In this document: positions 22,533 through 30,640 of the stretch, piece after piece | How positions within the stretch are numbered: position 1 is the first letter of the stretch | How the letters are laid out: each line of letters opens with the position of its first letter | DNA from: Pseudomonas sp. CHM02 | GTDB lineage: Bacteria; Pseudomonadota; Gammaproteobacteria; Pseudomonadales; Pseudomonadaceae | Assembly: GCF_000612585.1 (NCBI RefSeq) | Contig: NZ_JFCA01000066.1 | Coordinates: 1-35,856 of the forward strand | DNA length: 35,856 nt | Direction: 5' to 3' | The notes under the pieces: generated by a model | Database searches by the model: none | The model's input: only the letters and a program-made list of their open reading frames with translations | Told to the model about the DNA's origin: nothing | Position numbers and translations under genes: made by a program

Positions 22533-23744
22533 ATGGCCGACCAAGGTTCGCCGCGCCGCTTTGCGCGCATAGATCGACTCCCCCCGTATGTTTTCAATAT
22601 CACTGCCGAGCTGAAGATGGCTGCGCGTCGGCGCGGCGAAGACATCATCGACTTGAGCATGGGTAACCCTGACGGCGCCACGCCTCCCCACATCGTGGAG
22701 AAAATGGTCACCGTCGCCCAGCGTGAAGACACCCACGGCTACTCCACCTCCAAAGGCATTCCGCGTCTGCGCCGGGCGATTTCGCGCTGGTACAAGGACC
22801 GTTATGAAGTGGACATCGACCCCGAGTCGGAAGCCATCGTCACCATCGGTTCCAAGGAAGGCCTGGCGCACTTGATGCTGGCGACCCTGGACCAGGGCGA
22901 CACCGTACTGGTGCCCAACCCGAGCTACCCGATTCACATCTACGGCGCGGTGATTGCCGGCGCCCAGGTGCGTTCGGTGCCGCTGGTGCCAGGCGTGGAC
23001 TTCTTCGCTGAGCTGGAACGGGCGATTCGCGGCTCGATCCCCAAGCCGAAGATGATGATCCTGGGCTTTCCATCCAACCCCACCGCGCAGTGCGTGGAGC
23101 TGGATTTCTTTGAACGCGTGATTGCGCTGGCCAAGCAGTACGACGTGCTGGTGGTGCATGACCTGGCCTACGCCGACATTGTTTACGACGGCTGGAAAGC
23201 CCCGTCGATCATGCAGGTGCCGGGTGCCAAGGACATTGCGGTGGAGTTTTTCACCCTGTCCAAGAGCTACAACATGGCCGGCTGGCGCATCGGTTTCATG
23301 GTCGGTAACCCGGAACTGGTCAACGCCCTGGCGCGGATCAAGAGCTACCACGACTACGGCACCTTCACCCCATTGCAGGTGGCGGCGATTGCGGCGCTGG
23401 AAGGTGACCAACAGTGCGTGAAAGACATCGCCGAGCAGTACCGCCAGCGCCGCAATGTGCTGGTCAAGGGGCTGCATGAGCTGGGCTGGATGGTCGAGAA
23501 TCCGAAGGCGTCGATGTACGTCTGGGCGAAGATTCCCGAGCAATACGCCGCCCTGGGTTCGCTGGAATTTGCCAAGAAGTTGCTTCTGGAGGCGAAGGTG
23601 TGTGTGTCGCCGGGCATCGGCTTTGGCGAGTATGGCGATGATCACGTGCGCTTTGCGCTGATCGAGAACCAGGACCGGATTCGCCAGGCGGTGCGCGGGA
23701 TTCGCGGGATGTTCCGGGCGGATGGGCTGGTCACCAAAGCCTGA
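22533..23744 (+). CDS. alaC: Alanine transaminase, class I aminotransferase (403 aa)
   Basis: PLP-dependent glutamate-pyruvate aminotransferase making L-alanine. The N-terminus RLPPYVFNITAELKMAARRR, SMGNPDG (42-48), the PNPSYPIH loop (about 128-135), GFPSNPTAQC (about 178-187), HDLAYADIVYDG and the Schiff-base lysine Lys244 in LSKSYNMAGWRIGF match AlaC/YfdZ. The length is as expected. GAGG lies before the ATG. A perfect Lrp site lies 110 bp upstream, consistent with amino-acid-responsive control. A REPIN follows the stop. Confidence 0.95.
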   Translation: MADQGSPRRFARIDRLPPYVFNITAELKMAARRRGEDIIDLSMGNPDGATPPHIVEKMVTVAQREDTHGYSTSKGIPRLRRAISRWYKDRYEVDIDPESEAIVTIGSKEGLAHLMLATLDQGDTVLVPNPSYPIHIYGAVIAGAQVRSVPLVPGVDFFAELERAIRGSIPKPKMMILGFPSNPTAQCVELDFFERVIALAKQYDVLVVHDLAYADIVYDGWKAPSIMQVPGAKDIAVEFFTLSKSYNMAGWRIGFMVGNPELVNALARIKSYHDYGTFTPLQVAAIAALEGDQQCVKDIAEQYRQRRNVLVKGLHELGWMVENPKASMYVWAKIPEQYAALGSLEFAKKLLLEAKVCVSPGIGFGEYGDDHVRFALIENQDRIRQAVRGIRGMFRADGLVTKA

Positions 23745-23773
23745 CGCAATCCACCTGTAGAAATGTGATCAAA

Positions 23774-23865
23774 AATGTGGGAGCTGGCTTGCCTGCGATA
23801 GCATCACCTCGGTGTATCTGCTACACCGAGGTGTCTGCATCGCAGGCAAGCCAGCTCCCACATTT
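23774..23865. repeat. REPIN (GCTGGC type) with extended interior stem
   Basis: Heads GTGGGAGCTGGCTTGCCTGC and its reverse complement flank an interior in which ACCTCGGTGTA mirrors TACACCGAGGT, so the whole element can fold as one cruciform. It lies between convergent alaC and gntT. Its interior is nearly the same as that of the REPIN at 31155-31244. Confidence 0.92.
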
Positions 23866-23901
23866 GAAGTGGGTTTTCACCCCAGTTTGATGGTGTGCCT
23901 G

Positions 23902-25254
23902 TTAGACCACCAAAGACAACAACATGATGAAGATCAGGGCCACGACAGACAGAATGGTCTCCATCGCCGTCCAGGTCTTGAACGTCTCGGCCACGGTCAT
24001 GTTGAAGTACTGCTTCACCAGCCAGAACCCCGCATCGTTGACGTGAGACAGGATCAACGAGCCCGCCCCCGTCGCCAGCACCAGCAGCTCACGGTTAACC
24101 CCCGGAATCATCCCGACCACCGGCACCACGATGCCCGCGCCAGTAATGGTCGCCACAGTGGCCGAACCGGTCGCCACACGAATCACCGCCGCCACCAGCC
24201 ACGCCAGCAAAATCGGGTTGATCTGTGCGTTCACCGCCATGTGGCCGATCACGTCCCCCACGCCACTGGTCACCAGCATCTGCTTGAAGCCACCACCGGC
24301 GCCGATGATCAGGATGATCGCGGCGGTCGGCGCAAGGCTGGCGTCGAGCAGCTTGAGGATCTGCTTGGAGTGGATGCCCTGGCGATGGCCAAAGGTGTAC
24401 AGCGACAGCAGCAACGCCAGCAACAGCGCAGTGATCGGGTGACCGATCATGTCCATCCAGTTGCGCACCACGTGGCCTTCGGCAAACGCGATATCAGCGA
24501 AGGTTTTCAGCAGCATCAGGAACACCGGCAGCAGCACGGTGACCAGGGTGATGCCGAAGCTCGGCAGCGCTTTGTTCTCAGGCTCGCGGGCCAGTTGATC
24601 GACCAGCTCCTGGGACGGGTTGCCCGGGATGTACTTGGCGATAAACGTACCGAAGATCGGGCCGGCAATGATGGCGGTCGGCAAGGCGACGATCAGGCCG
24701 TACAGGATGGTCTTGCCGATGTCTGCGCCAAACACGCCGATGGCGAGCAACGGGCCCGGGTGCGGTGGCACCAGGCCGTGCACCGCCGACAGGCCGGCCA
24801 GCAGTGGGATGCCGATCTTGATCAGCGACACGCCGGTGCGGCGCGCGACGATGAATACCAGCGGGATCAGCAGCACAAAGCCGATCTCGAAGAACAGCGG
24901 GATGCCCACCAGGAACGCGGCGAACATCATGGCCCACTGGACCTTCTCTTTGCCGAAGGCGCGGATCAGGGTCTGGGCGATCTGATCGGCACCGCCGGAT
25001 TCGGCCATCATCTTGCCGAGCATCGTACCCAGCGCGAGGATGATGCCGACAAAGCCGAGCACCCCGCCGAAGCCGTCCTGGAACGCCTTGATGATCTTGT
25101 CCACGGGCATGCCCGAGGTCAGGCCAAGGAAGCCGGCCGCGATGATCAGTGCAATGAACGGGTGCACCTTGAACTTGGTGATCAGAACGATCAACCCGAT
25201 GATGGTAACGACTGCATCGAGCAGTAGGTAGGACTCGTGGGACATGCCAAACAT
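23902..25254 (-). CDS. gntT: Gluconate:H+ symporter, GntP family (450 aa)
   Basis: Inner-membrane gluconate permease of the GntP family with about 12-14 hydrophobic helices. Family blocks: KVHPFIALIIAAGFLGLTSG (about 30-49), GFGGVLGFVGIILALGTMLGK, GIPLFFEIGFVLLIPLVF, HGLVPPHPGPL (about 175) and ILSHVNDAGFWLVKQYF near 400. The start at 25254 has AGGAG upstream. It follows gntK by 84 bp; a GntR operator core (25315-25325) lies in that gap, so gntT may have its own repressed promoter. Confidence 0.94.
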   Translation of the reverse strand: MFGMSHESYLLLDAVVTIIGLIVLITKFKVHPFIALIIAAGFLGLTSGMPVDKIIKAFQDGFGGVLGFVGIILALGTMLGKMMAESGGADQIAQTLIRAFGKEKVQWAMMFAAFLVGIPLFFEIGFVLLIPLVFIVARRTGVSLIKIGIPLLAGLSAVHGLVPPHPGPLLAIGVFGADIGKTILYGLIVALPTAIIAGPIFGTFIAKYIPGNPSQELVDQLAREPENKALPSFGITLVTVLLPVFLMLLKTFADIAFAEGHVVRNWMDMIGHPITALLLALLLSLYTFGHRQGIHSKQILKLLDASLAPTAAIILIIGAGGGFKQMLVTSGVGDVIGHMAVNAQINPILLAWLVAAVIRVATGSATVATITGAGIVVPVVGMIPGVNRELLVLATGAGSLILSHVNDAGFWLVKQYFNMTVAETFKTWTAMETILSVVALIFIMLLSLVV

Positions 25255-25314
25255 GGGGGGTCTCTCCTGTTTGTTGTTGTTATTAAAGCGGGTGTTGAAT
25301 TTCCTGCCGGGGAC

Positions 25315-25325
25315 AGCGCTATCTT
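25315..25325 (-). promoter_or_regulatory. GntR operator core before gntT
   Basis: The minus strand reads AAGATAGCGCT, matching the AAG-N-TAGCGCT core recalled for Pseudomonas aeruginosa GntR. It lies about 60 bp before the gntT start codon. Confidence 0.7.
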
Positions 25326-25338
25326 TTCCGGCAAAAAA

Positions 25339-25872
25339 TTAATGAGTTGGTTCAAAGCCGTGTTGCCGCCACCAGGCGTTGGTCTGCTCGGCCAGTTCCT
25401 CGACGCTGTCTTCACTGGCGTTGAGGGCCACGGTCAGCGGCTCGCCCACGGGCGATTCAAGGGTGGCGAACTGGCTGTCTATGAGGCTTGCCGGCATGAA
25501 ATGGCCGGGGCGGTGGGACACGCGGTCGGCGGCCACGGCGCGGGTCAGCTCCAGGAATACGAAACCCAGGCCCGGCGCAGCTTCGCGCAGATGGTCGCGG
25601 TATTTCTTTTTAAGCGCTGAACAGGTGAGGACGGGGTGCTCGCCCGCTTTGAGCGAACGGCGCAGTTCATCGCACAGGATGTCGAGCCAGCCGGCGCGGT
25701 CGTCGTCGTTGAGGGGGTGGCCAGCGCTCATCTTTTCGATGTTGGCGGCGGGGTGAAAGCTGTCGCCTTCAATCGCGGTGGCACCGTTCAGGCGGCACAG
25801 GGCCTCGCTGACGCTGGACTTGCCACAGCCGGAAACACCCATGATGACCAGGGCGGTAACAGGTTGACTCAT
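25339..25872 (-). CDS. gntK: Gluconokinase (177 aa)
   Basis: ATP-dependent kinase converting gluconate to 6-phosphogluconate. The P-loop GVSGCGKSS (12-20) opens the protein; EGDSFHPAANIEKMSAGHPLNDDDR carries the gluconate-binding segment (residues about 38-62, key Asp, His, Asn) and CSALKKKYRDHLR (about 87-99) is typical. The length equals thermoresistant GntK. The start at 25872 has GAGGT upstream. Divergent from gntR across 216 bp with two operator cores; followed by gntT, so uptake and activation are produced together. Confidence 0.95.
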   Translation of the reverse strand: MSQPVTALVIMGVSGCGKSSVSEALCRLNGATAIEGDSFHPAANIEKMSAGHPLNDDDRAGWLDILCDELRRSLKAGEHPVLTCSALKKKYRDHLREAAPGLGFVFLELTRAVAADRVSHRPGHFMPASLIDSQFATLESPVGEPLTVALNASEDSVEELAEQTNAWWRQHGFEPTH

Positions 25873-25893
25873 GAAACACCTCAGGACGCAGAT

Positions 25894-25904
25894 AGCGCTA
25901 CCTT
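25894..25904 (-). promoter_or_regulatory. GntR operator core before gntK
   Basis: The minus strand reads AAGGTAGCGCT (AAG-N-TAGCGCT), 22 bp upstream of the gntK start codon, where a bound repressor would block transcription of gntK. Confidence 0.75.
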
Positions 25905-26045
25905 TGCACGCTGTAAGGCTAGTGCAAAAACAGGCTTTTCCCGCGCCGTCTTGTCTTTTTTTATGGAGTGACGCGTGCATCCTCTCCAATCGTTTGAACC
26001 GGATCAGGCAACCCAACGTTCAAGAATTTGCAGCCCTTTGGAGAC

Positions 26046-26056
26046 AGCGCTACCTT
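26046..26056 (-). promoter_or_regulatory. GntR operator core before gntR
   Basis: The minus strand reads ACTAAGGTAGCGCT when extended to 26059, the full AC-N-AAG-N-TAGCGCT pattern. It ends 33 bp before the gntR ATG and is 152 bp from the gntK-side copy. Confidence 0.75.
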
Positions 26057-26088
26057 AGTGCCTCGATTTTTGTTTGGCAAGCCGCCTG

Positions 26089-27117
26089 ATGACCTCCAAG
26101 AACGATAAAAAATTGCGCACCACGGGTCGCCCGACCCTTAACGAAGTCGCCCGCCTGGCCGGCGTCAGCCCCATCACCGCCTCTCGCGCCCTGCGTGGCA
26201 TCAGCACCGTCGCCACCGAACTGGTGGAAAAAGTGCAACACGCCGCCGCCGAGCTGAACTACGTGGTCAACCCCGCCGCCCGCGCCCTGGCGTCGGCCCA
26301 GAGCCATTCGGTGGTGGTGTTGGTGCCGTCGTTGTCCAACCTGCTGTTTATCGAAACCCTTGAGGCCATCCACCAGGTGCTGCGGCCCAAAGGCTTTGAA
26401 GTGCTGATCGGCAACTCCCACTATTCGCGCGATGAAGAAGAAAACCTGCTGCGCAACTACATGGCCTATCAGCCACGGGGTTTGTTGCTGACCGGGTTTG
26501 ATCGTACCGAAAGTGCCCGACGGATGGTCGAGGCCAGCAATGTGCCTTGCGTATACATGATGGACCTGGACCCCAACGCCGGGGTGAACTGTGTGGGCTT
26601 TTCGCAATTGAGCGCGGGCGAAACAGCGGCGGCGCACCTGCTGTCCCGTGGGCGCAAGCGCCTGGCGTATATCGGTGCGCAACTGGACCAACGCACGTTG
26701 CTGCGTGGCGAAGGTTTCCGCCGCGCGCTGCAACAGGCCGGCATGTATGACCCGGCGCTGGAATTGCTGACACCGCGCCCCTCCTCCGTAGGGCTCGGTG
26801 GCGAGTTGTTTTTGCAACTGCTGGCGGCTCATCCGGATGTGGATGCGATCTTCTTCGGCAACGACGACCTGGCCCAGGGCGCACTGCTGGAAGCCATGCG
26901 CCACGGCATCAAAGTGCCAGAGCGCGTGGCGGTGCTGGGCTTTAACGATTTGCCCGCATCGTCGTTCATGGTGCCGCGCCTGAGCAGCATCAGCACCCCG
27001 CGTGAGGCAATTGGCAGGCGCGCGGCGGAGCATTTGTTGGCGATCATGGCGGGCAACAAGATCGCCAAGCCGGTGGTGGATATGGGGTTTGAGTTGCAGG
27101 TGCGGGAGAGTACGTAG
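26089..27117 (+). CDS. gntR: LacI family repressor of gluconate genes (342 aa)
   Basis: N-terminal LacI helix-turn-helix (PTLNEVARLAGVSPITASRALRG, about 15-37) with hinge helix PAARALAS, followed by a periplasmic-binding-protein-like effector domain (about 65-335; GLLLTGFD, FFGNDDLAQGALLEAMRHGI, VLGFNDLPAS). The GntR subgroup of LacI repressors binds gluconate or its phosphorylated product. ATG at 26089 is taken as start; an in-frame TTG at 26074 is possible. No clear ribosome binding site is seen before either. One operator core precedes its own gene, so autorepression is likely. Confidence 0.93.
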   Translation: MTSKNDKKLRTTGRPTLNEVARLAGVSPITASRALRGISTVATELVEKVQHAAAELNYVVNPAARALASAQSHSVVVLVPSLSNLLFIETLEAIHQVLRPKGFEVLIGNSHYSRDEEENLLRNYMAYQPRGLLLTGFDRTESARRMVEASNVPCVYMMDLDPNAGVNCVGFSQLSAGETAAAHLLSRGRKRLAYIGAQLDQRTLLRGEGFRRALQQAGMYDPALELLTPRPSSVGLGGELFLQLLAAHPDVDAIFFGNDDLAQGALLEAMRHGIKVPERVAVLGFNDLPASSFMVPRLSSISTPREAIGRRAAEHLLAIMAGNKIAKPVVDMGFELQVREST

Positions 27118-27134
27118 GACGCGTGTAGGACGCG
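27114..27134. repeat. Short tandem duplication at the gntR stop codon
   Basis: GTAGGACGCG occurs at 27114-27123 and 27125-27134, an 11-bp step. The first copy contains the TAG stop of gntR. It looks like a small local duplication. Confidence 0.5.
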
Positions 27135-27251
27135 GCTGACATTGCGGTAAGCGCCTTGCCCGGTTGCCTACGCTTACGTCAGAATCCGCCGGCTTGTGCG
27201 CCTGGGTGGGGGTCTCTAAGGTTTGCCGGTCGCTGAATGTCTCGGTGATCG

Positions 27252-27290
27252 GGTTTAGTAGCCCACTTTTGGACCTCCTAAACCAGGAGC
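27252..27290 (+). promoter_or_regulatory. Structured leader with ribosome binding site before the DUF6124 relic
   Basis: GGTTTAG (27252-27258) pairs with CTAAACC (27278-27284) over a 19-base loop; the ribosome binding site AGGAGC (27285-27290) follows immediately. The stretch 27118-27251 upstream holds no gene that I can support. Confidence 0.4.
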
Positions 27291-27296
27291 ACTGCT

Positions 27297-27536
27297 TTGA
27301 TCAAACAAATCGAAAATCCGCCAAGCACGCTGTTCACCGTCATCCCCGATATCCCGATCGAAACCCTGCTGATCAATAGCTACGAAACCGTGTGTTCCGT
27401 CAGCACCCTGTTGCTCGACCTGTCCGACGACCTCACCGGCAAGCAACGCGATGTCGCGCTGGCCATTCACTAACTCAGTGAGCTGAGCGTGCTGTTGGTG
27501 GGCAAGGCGATGGACCAGCACACGCCACGCTGTTAA
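27297..27536 (+). pseudogene. Decayed DUF6124 family gene
   Basis: The reading frame from TTG 27297 gives IKQIENPPSTLFTVIPDIPI, then LLINSYETVCSVSTLLLDLS and KQRDVALAIH, a TAA stop (27471-27473), and in the same frame LSELSVLLVGKAMDQ until TAA at 27534. DUF6124 proteins in Pseudomonas are about 110-125 aa, start MIK-x-x-NPP, have a helical segment, then LF-x-V-x-P and a helical ending IQQL-x-EL. Here the middle (about 40 residues) is missing and the Gln codon CAA expected after IH reads TAA. The good ribosome binding site AGGAG remains, so a 58-residue fragment could still be made. Confidence 0.7.
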
Positions 27537-27554
27537 GGCCCTACTCGGTCAAAA

Positions 27555-27620
27555 TGTGGGAGCAACTGTCTTGATGACCATAACTTGGCCATCGATTTCA
27601 AAGACAGCCAAACTCCCACA
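27555..27620. repeat. Imperfect inverted repeat, REPIN relic
   Basis: TGTGGGAG (27555-27562) is mirrored by CTCCCACA (27613-27620), with CTGTCTT and AAGACAG inside. The outer ends equal those of Pseudomonas REPINs, but the REP core GGCTTGCC is gone. It lies in the 585-bp gap between gntR and the glutathione S-transferase gene. Confidence 0.55.
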
Positions 27621-27703
27621 GCTTTTACTGTGCCCACTTGGAAATATCGCCGTAGCCTCCTGCCCCTGCTAGATTGGCTGCTCTCCACCGCCAGGGAAGC
27701 ACC

Positions 27704-28336
27704 ATGGGACACTCACTGAAAATCTTGGGCCGCACGTCCTCCATCAACGTGCGCAAAGTGCTCTGGACTTGCCAGGAACTGGGCATCGACTACCAGCGCG
27801 AGGACTGGGGCATCGGTTTCAAGCCCACCCATTCCGCCGAATTCCTGGCCCTGAACCCCAACGCCCAGGTCCCCGTATTGATCGATGACCATGGCGTGCT
27901 GTGGGAATCCAACACCATCTGTCGTTACCTCGTGAACCTCTATCAGCGTCACGACCTGCTGCCCGCCGAGCCGGCACCGCGCGCCCGGGTCGAGCAATGG
28001 ATCGACTGGCAAGCCGTCGAACTCAACCGCGCCTGGGGCGACGCCTTCACCGCCCTGGTGCGCAACAACCCGGACGGCCTGGACGCAACGCAGATTGCCG
28101 CCGCCGTGCAGGTGTGGAACGACAAGATGGGCATCCTCGAACAACAGCTGACAAAGACAAGCGCCTACGTGGCCGGCGACGAATTCACCCTCGCCGATAT
28201 CCTCATCGGTCTCTCGGTGCACCGCTGGCAGATGACGCCCATGGAGCGGCCGCCCTACCCCGCCATTGCGGCGTACTATCAACGCCTCGGCCAGCACGCC
28301 GGCTTCAAGACCTTCGCCCTCGACGGTCACAACTGA
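27704..28336 (+). CDS. Glutathione S-transferase family protein (210 aa)
   Basis: N-terminal thioredoxin-like domain (about 5-82; LKILGRTSSINVRKVLWTCQ, with Ser12-13 in the usual catalytic Ser/Tyr/Cys place; NPNAQVPVLIDDHGVLWES with the cis-Pro and the glutathione-contacting ES), then an all-helical domain (90-205; FTLADILIGLSVHRW). It probably conjugates or reduces with glutathione; the substrate is unknown. AGGGAA lies before the ATG. First gene of a tight group with an epimerase-family gene 15 bp downstream and an MFS gene. Confidence 0.9.
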   Translation: MGHSLKILGRTSSINVRKVLWTCQELGIDYQREDWGIGFKPTHSAEFLALNPNAQVPVLIDDHGVLWESNTICRYLVNLYQRHDLLPAEPAPRARVEQWIDWQAVELNRAWGDAFTALVRNNPDGLDATQIAAAVQVWNDKMGILEQQLTKTSAYVAGDEFTLADILIGLSVHRWQMTPMERPPYPAIAAYYQRLGQHAGFKTFALDGHN

Positions 28337-28351
28337 CAGCAAGGACTACAC

Positions 28352-29089
28352 GTGAAAGGACTCAACGTACTGCTCACCGGCGCCTGCGGCAGAATCGGCA
28401 AGACGTTTTTCGAAGCCTCGAAAGACCGCTACCGCTTCACCCTCACCGACCGCGTCGCGCCGGACTTCGACCTGGGCGAGCATTGCTTCGTGCACGCCGA
28501 CCTCAGCGACAAATCCAGCCTCGCCAACCTGCTCGAAGGCATCGACGTGATCGTGCACCTGTCGGGCATCCCCCATGCCAGTGCCTCGTTCGATGAACTA
28601 CTGCCCAACAACATTCTCGCCACCACCTACCTGTTCGAAGCCGCTGTGACTGCGCGGGTCAAGCGCCTGGTGTTCGCCAGCAGTGCACAAACCATCGAGG
28701 GCTACCCGGTGGACCGTCAGATAACACCGGGCATGCCGGTGATGCCCGCCAACCTGTATGGCGTGAGCAAATGCTACGGCGAGGCGCTGTGCGGCTACTA
28801 CGCGGCGAAAACCCCGCTGTCGACGATTGCCCTGCGCATCGGCGCCTTCGAATTCCCCGAAACCCACGACCTCAACAACGCCCGCGACCTCAGCGCGTGG
28901 CTCAGCCCGCGTGATGCAGTGCAGTTGCTGCAACGCTCGGTAGAGGCCGAGGGCGTCAAGCACCTGATCGCCCACGGTATTTCCAATAACCGCTTCAAGC
29001 GCCTGGACTTGAGCGAGACCACACGGGTGCTGGGTTACCATCCCCAGGATGACGCGTTTCAAACATTCGAGATTCCGATCACTTATTGA
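28352..29089 (+). CDS. NAD-dependent epimerase/dehydratase family, uronate-dehydrogenase-like (245 aa)
   Basis: Extended-SDR Rossmann protein: LTGACGRIGKTFFEA (8-22), catalytic Ser in LVFASSAQTIEGY (about 107-119) and YGVSKCYGEAL (Tyr-x3-Lys, about 137-147). The layout and the SWLSPRDAVQLLQRS block resemble NAD-dependent uronate dehydrogenase, which oxidises galacturonate or glucuronate to aldarolactone, but residues 215-245 are shorter than in Udh (about 265-275 aa). So a sugar or sugar-acid dehydrogenase is likely, the exact substrate open. GTG start with AAGGA upstream. Confidence 0.85.
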   Translation: MKGLNVLLTGACGRIGKTFFEASKDRYRFTLTDRVAPDFDLGEHCFVHADLSDKSSLANLLEGIDVIVHLSGIPHASASFDELLPNNILATTYLFEAAVTARVKRLVFASSAQTIEGYPVDRQITPGMPVMPANLYGVSKCYGEALCGYYAAKTPLSTIALRIGAFEFPETHDLNNARDLSAWLSPRDAVQLLQRSVEAEGVKHLIAHGISNNRFKRLDLSETTRVLGYHPQDDAFQTFEIPITY

Positions 29090-29097
29090 GTTTCCCC

Positions 29098-30507
29098 ATG
29101 CCCGCACTCTCTAGTACCGACGGCATCGACCCGATCCGTGCCGCCCACATCAGCGCACGCATCGACCGCCTGCCAGCTGTCGCCACTGTGTGGCGCCTGG
29201 TGGCGCTGCTGTCGATCGGCGGTTTTTTCGAGCTGTATGACCTGTTCCAGACTGCCTACATCAGCCCCGGCCTGATCAGCGACGGGATTTTCCACACCGG
29301 CAGCGAAGGCATATTCGGCTTCTCGGACCAGGCCGCCTTTGCCTCCGCCACCTTCCTCGGCCTGTTTCTCGGCGCCAGCCTGCTCAGCCCCATCGCCGAC
29401 CGCTTCGGGCGCCGGGCAATCTTCACTTTTGCGTTGATCTGGTACACCGTCGCCACCGTGTTGATGGGCATCCAGACCTCTGCACTGGGCATCATCTGCA
29501 TGCGCTTTCTCGTGGGCATTGGGCTGGGCATCGAGCTGGTAACCATCGACGCCTACCTCTCGGAACTGGTGCCCAAGCGCATGCGCAGTTCGGCGTTCGC
29601 CTTTGCGTTCTTTATCCAGTTCCTGTCGGTGCCGGCGGTGGCATTGATGTCGTGGTGGCTGGTGCCCCAGGCGCCGTTCGGCGTATCGGGCTGGCGCTGG
29701 GTGGTGCTGAGCAGTGCGGTGTTTGCGCTGTTTATCTGGCAACTGCGCAAGCGCCTGCCGGAATCCCCGCGCTGGCTCGCGCAAAAAGGCCGCTTTGACG
29801 AAGCCGGCACGATCATGGACAGCCTGGAAGCGCGCTGCCAGACCGATCACGGCAAGCCGCTGGATGAGCCCGAACCCGAAGCCGTCAGCGTTCAAGGCAG
29901 CGGCCGCTTTGCCGATATCTGGCAACCGCCGTACCGCCGTCGCGCGTTGATGCTGATTGTGTTCCATGTGTTCCAGGCCATCGGCTTCTTCGGCTTCGGC
30001 AACTGGCTGCCCGCACTGCTTTCAGGCCAGGGCGTCAGCGTGACCCACAGCTTGCTCTACGCCTTCATCATCACCCTCGCCTATCCGCTGGGGCCGCTGT
30101 TGTTCGTAAAGGTGGCCAATCGCTTTGAAAACAAATGGCAGATCGTCGGCTCAGCCCTGGGCGCGATGATCTTCGGCAGCCTGTTTGCCCTGCAGACCAC
30201 CGCCGTGGGCCTGGTGATTTGCGGCGTGATGATCACCTTCTGCAACGCCTGGCTGAGCTTCAGTTATCACTCGTACCAGAGCGAGCTGTTCCCCACCAAC
30301 ATCCGCGCGCGGGCGGTGGGCTTCTGCTACTCGTTCAGCCGTTTGTCCACGGTGTTCAGCAGTTTGTTGATCGGTTTTATCCTCGAACACCTGGGCACGC
30401 CGGGCGTATTGGCGTTCATCGCCAGCAGCATGTTGATCGTGATGATTACCATCAGTTGGTTCGGGCCGCGTACGCGTAACCTGGCGCTGGAAAACATCGC
30501 CCATTGA
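29098..30507 (+). CDS. Major facilitator superfamily transporter (469 aa)
   Basis: Twelve predicted helices of the sugar/acid MFS type. It keeps the loop 2-3 motif DRFGRRAIFT (about 101-110), IGLGIELVTIDAYLSELVP (about 141-159, family signature) and RLPESPRWL after helix 6. The N-terminus GGFFELYDLFQ resembles niacin/aromatic-acid and inositol-like carriers. The start is taken at ATG 29098; the TTG at 29086 overlaps the preceding stop codon. It ends the glutathione S-transferase / Udh-like / MFS operon and likely imports the substrate of the dehydrogenase (inference). Confidence 0.9.
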   Translation: MPALSSTDGIDPIRAAHISARIDRLPAVATVWRLVALLSIGGFFELYDLFQTAYISPGLISDGIFHTGSEGIFGFSDQAAFASATFLGLFLGASLLSPIADRFGRRAIFTFALIWYTVATVLMGIQTSALGIICMRFLVGIGLGIELVTIDAYLSELVPKRMRSSAFAFAFFIQFLSVPAVALMSWWLVPQAPFGVSGWRWVVLSSAVFALFIWQLRKRLPESPRWLAQKGRFDEAGTIMDSLEARCQTDHGKPLDEPEPEAVSVQGSGRFADIWQPPYRRRALMLIVFHVFQAIGFFGFGNWLPALLSGQGVSVTHSLLYAFIITLAYPLGPLLFVKVANRFENKWQIVGSALGAMIFGSLFALQTTAVGLVICGVMITFCNAWLSFSYHSYQSELFPTNIRARAVGFCYSFSRLSTVFSSLLIGFILEHLGTPGVLAFIASSMLIVMITISWFGPRTRNLALENIAH

Positions 30508-30640
30508 CGGCAATGGTTGGCCGTCGGCGGGACAATATTTGCCGCGTCGGCCACGCCAACCCCAGTTAAAACGGGCACATACGACCCGGCATGTTATTTG
30601 CTCAAGCTCTGGCACCGTACATTTCCCCAGGTGACCGATC

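Noticed and set aside
23812..25227. 471-codon open frame antisense to gntT.
   Set aside because: His/Gln/Arg/Asp-rich translation, typical of the complement of membrane-protein codons.
27555..27620. CRISPR-like or small RNA gene in the gap after gntR.
   Set aside because: Only one inverted repeat with REPIN-type ends is present; there is no repeat-spacer array and no promoter-terminator pair.
30608..30626. Possible sigma-54 promoter (TGGCAC) before the 165-aa hypothetical gene.
   Set aside because: The -12 GC element is missing at the required distance; the bases there are ATTT.
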